A stretch of 64,000 nt of DNA, from assembly GCF_020709055.1 (NCBI RefSeq), contig NZ_JAJFCK010000015.1, positions 1 through 64,000 of the forward strand, given 5' to 3'. The position numbers and the translations under genes were made by a program. The notes beneath the pieces are model-generated. The model did not search any database. It worked only from the letters and a program-made list of their open reading frames with translations, and had not been told where the DNA came from. This document shows, piece after piece, positions 62,599 to 64,000 of the stretch (position 1 is its first letter; the number at the start of each line of letters is the position of its first letter). The DNA comes from Ruminococcus callidus. GTDB taxonomy: Bacteria > Bacillota > Clostridia > Oscillospirales > Ruminococcaceae.

Positions 62599-63210
62599 TT
62601 AAAAAATCTTCTTTTTCGCCGTTTCTACGATCAGATCTGCGCAAAGCTCCGTTCCCAGCGATCCGCTGTTCAGGCACATGTCGTAGTTCGACTTGTCATA
62701 CCAGTTTCCGCCGGTGTTGATGCTGTAGAACGTTTCACGGCGCTTGTCGATCTTGCGAAGCATTGCCTCCACACGCCGTGCCTCCACATGATAGGACGTG
62801 ATGGCACGCTCCGAGCGGGTCTTGAGATCGGCATAGATAAACACGTTGAACAGGTTCTGCATCTCCCGCAGAATGTAGCTTGCGCAGCGTCCTACGATAA
62901 CGCAGTCGCTCTTCTCCGCCAGTTCCCGAATGATGTTGGTTTCGATGATGTATACCTTATCGGAAAGCGGCAGGTTCTCTTCAATGGTGTGCGTCGGACT
63001 GGATGTCAGCATCAGCGTGTACAAAAAGCTCTTGGGCGCTGCTTCCTCTGCGGTTTCCAGATATTCCGGAGATACGTTGCAGCGCTCCGAAGCCATTTGC
63101 AGAATCTCCCGATTGTAGAACGGGATTCCCAGCTTCTGTGCTACCATTTCCCCGACCTCACGGCCACCGCTTGCATATTCTCTTTCAATTGTAATGATTC
63201 GATTACTCAT
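62599..63210 (-). CDS. Cytidylate-kinase-like family protein
   Basis: A 203-residue nucleoside-monophosphate-kinase-fold protein of the cytidylate-kinase-like family. The P-loop region is ITIEREYASGGREVGE, with IVGRCASYIL and a Lys/Arg-rich LID-like segment KIDKRRETFY. It is not the standard Cmk; the family substrate is not settled. TGGAGG lies about 8 nt before the ATG. Confidence 0.85.
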   Translation of the reverse strand: MSNRIITIEREYASGGREVGEMVAQKLGIPFYNREILQMASERCNVSPEYLETAEEAAPKSFLYTLMLTSSPTHTIEENLPLSDKVYIIETNIIRELAEKSDCVIVGRCASYILREMQNLFNVFIYADLKTRSERAITSYHVEARRVEAMLRKIDKRRETFYSINTGGNWYDKSNYDMCLNSGSLGTELCADLIVETAKKKIF

Positions 63211-63362
63211 TCCAATGCCTCCATTCCTGATGAATTTTTGTCTTTTTCATTATAGCATATTTTTCGCAATTTTGCACGCAGGGAACGAGATTTTTTATGG
63301 TTTTATCGAAATTCTATGTTTTTCACAGATACTGTTTTTAATTTTTGTGCAATTTTACCTCA

Positions 63363-64000
63363 TCACTGTGCAGCATCCTGAATTGCCTGAATGATCTCCG
63401 GATAGTCCCAGGTGTTGTTGGAACGGTTCAGCAAGCCGAATTCCCCGCTGCTCTGACCGTTATCCCAGACAAAGCACTTAATGCCGTGTTTCTTGGCACT
63501 GCTGATATAATATGCAAACCACGCTGCACGTGCCTGCGTATTCTTCTTATCCACTGCGCCGAATTCGTCGATGATGACCGGAATGCCCTTGCTGATAAGC
63601 ATATCATCCAGATACTGGAAGTTCTTATCCAATTCCGCCTTATCCGCATCGCTGCCCCAGTCTGCACGGTCGTTTTCCGTACCGCAGAAATCCCACGGTG
63701 CATAGCTATGGATAGAAACGATCACATGAGAGTCATTGGGCACCTTGACAGCGCTCACAGCTGCCTCCGTAATGGACTGCGCATGAGAGGACACGATCAG
63801 CGTCCGCTCGGCGTGTGTTCCGCCGGCAGCACGTACTGTGTCCACAAACGCCTGAAACAGCTGGTTGATAACTTCCCGTTCCTCCGGCGTTCCGCCAGAC
63901 CACTCTGTGGCAGAACCAATCACACGGGGTTCGTTCATGCCCTCAAAGATCAGGCGGTGGTCATAATCCTGGAATGTGGTGCAGATCTGTTTCCAGATGC
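63363..64000 (-). CDS. GH5 family endoglucanase, 3' part only
   Basis: The last 212 residues of a glycoside hydrolase family 5 protein; the 5' part lies beyond the right edge. The frame stays open to 64000. Visible catalytic signatures are FEGMNEPR with the acid/base Glu and PVIIDEFG with the nucleophile Glu. Further landmarks are the HSYAPWDFCG loop and WFAYYISSAKKHGIKCFVWD. The chain ends right after the catalytic fold, so no C-terminal dockerin is present. It would hydrolyse beta-1,4-glucan or related polymers outside the cell. Confidence 0.92.
   Translation of the reverse strand, partial: IWKQICTTFQDYDHRLIFEGMNEPRVIGSATEWSGGTPEEREVINQLFQAFVDTVRAAGGTHAERTLIVSSHAQSITEAAVSAVKVPNDSHVIVSIHSYAPWDFCGTENDRADWGSDADKAELDKNFQYLDDMLISKGIPVIIDEFGAVDKKNTQARAAWFAYYISSAKKHGIKCFVWDNGQSSGEFGLLNRSNNTWDYPEIIQAIQDAAQ

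Overview
The window reads as a chromosomal segment of a Gram-positive, low-oxygen, plant-fibre-degrading member of the Bacillota close to Ruminococcus (inference). The grounds are a dockerin-bearing secreted protein, a CE3-type esterase and a GH5 cellulase fragment, Thr-rich linkers, sporulation genes (spoIIAA-spoIIAB-sigF, spoIIP, bofA, spoVG), a flavodiiron protein and rubrerythrin, and near-consensus TTGACA-N17-TATAAT promoters. Nearly all of the sequence is ordinary core chromosome. No phage, insertion-sequence transposase or CRISPR array was found.

Layout. 0-5 kb: tandem rRNA-like promoters firing off the left edge, a PrsA/SurA-like lipoprotein, a short-chain dehydrogenase, a flavodiiron protein behind two Fur-like boxes, and an EamA transporter. 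5-10 kb: an HD-domain protein, a TPP riboswitch with thiE-thiD-thiC, then a PerR-like regulator with rubrerythrin. 10-20 kb: ClC channel, GT2 glycosyltransferase, dockerin protein, O-antigen-ligase-like protein, Cof-type phosphatase, polysaccharide deacetylase-spoIIP, tRNA-Arg(CCG). 20-26 kb: sfsA, a NrtR-like regulator divergent from nadA and a HAD phosphatase, the spoIIA operon, and a 227-bp MITE-like palindrome. 25-31 kb: ftsE-ftsX-M23 hydrolase-S41 protease cluster and a PucR-type regulator.

31-42 kb: argS, ywiB-like DUF1934, murI, ddl, then rpmG-secE-nusG-rplK-rplA, interrupted by a CE3 esterase gene with its own promoter before rplJ-rplL behind an L10 leader. 42-49 kb: a bofA operon of small proteins, a YfcE-type phosphodiesterase, a YfhO-like membrane protein, an ADP-ribose-type NUDIX hydrolase, spoVG, murC and zapA. 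49-64 kb: U32 peptidase, dut, DUF4321, mreB-mreC-mreD-mrdA, mgsA, hisS-aspS, a transglutaminase-like protein, a cytidylate-kinase-like protein and the 3' part of a GH5 cellulase cut by the right edge.

The functional themes are cell-wall growth and division (murI, ddl, murC, mreBCD, mrdA, ftsEX with an M23 hydrolase, zapA), translation, cofactor supply (thiamin, NAD), oxygen and peroxide defence, sporulation and fibre degradation. Most starts were chosen by Shine-Dalgarno position and often lie inside the longest open frame. Family names rest on motif recognition without database searches.
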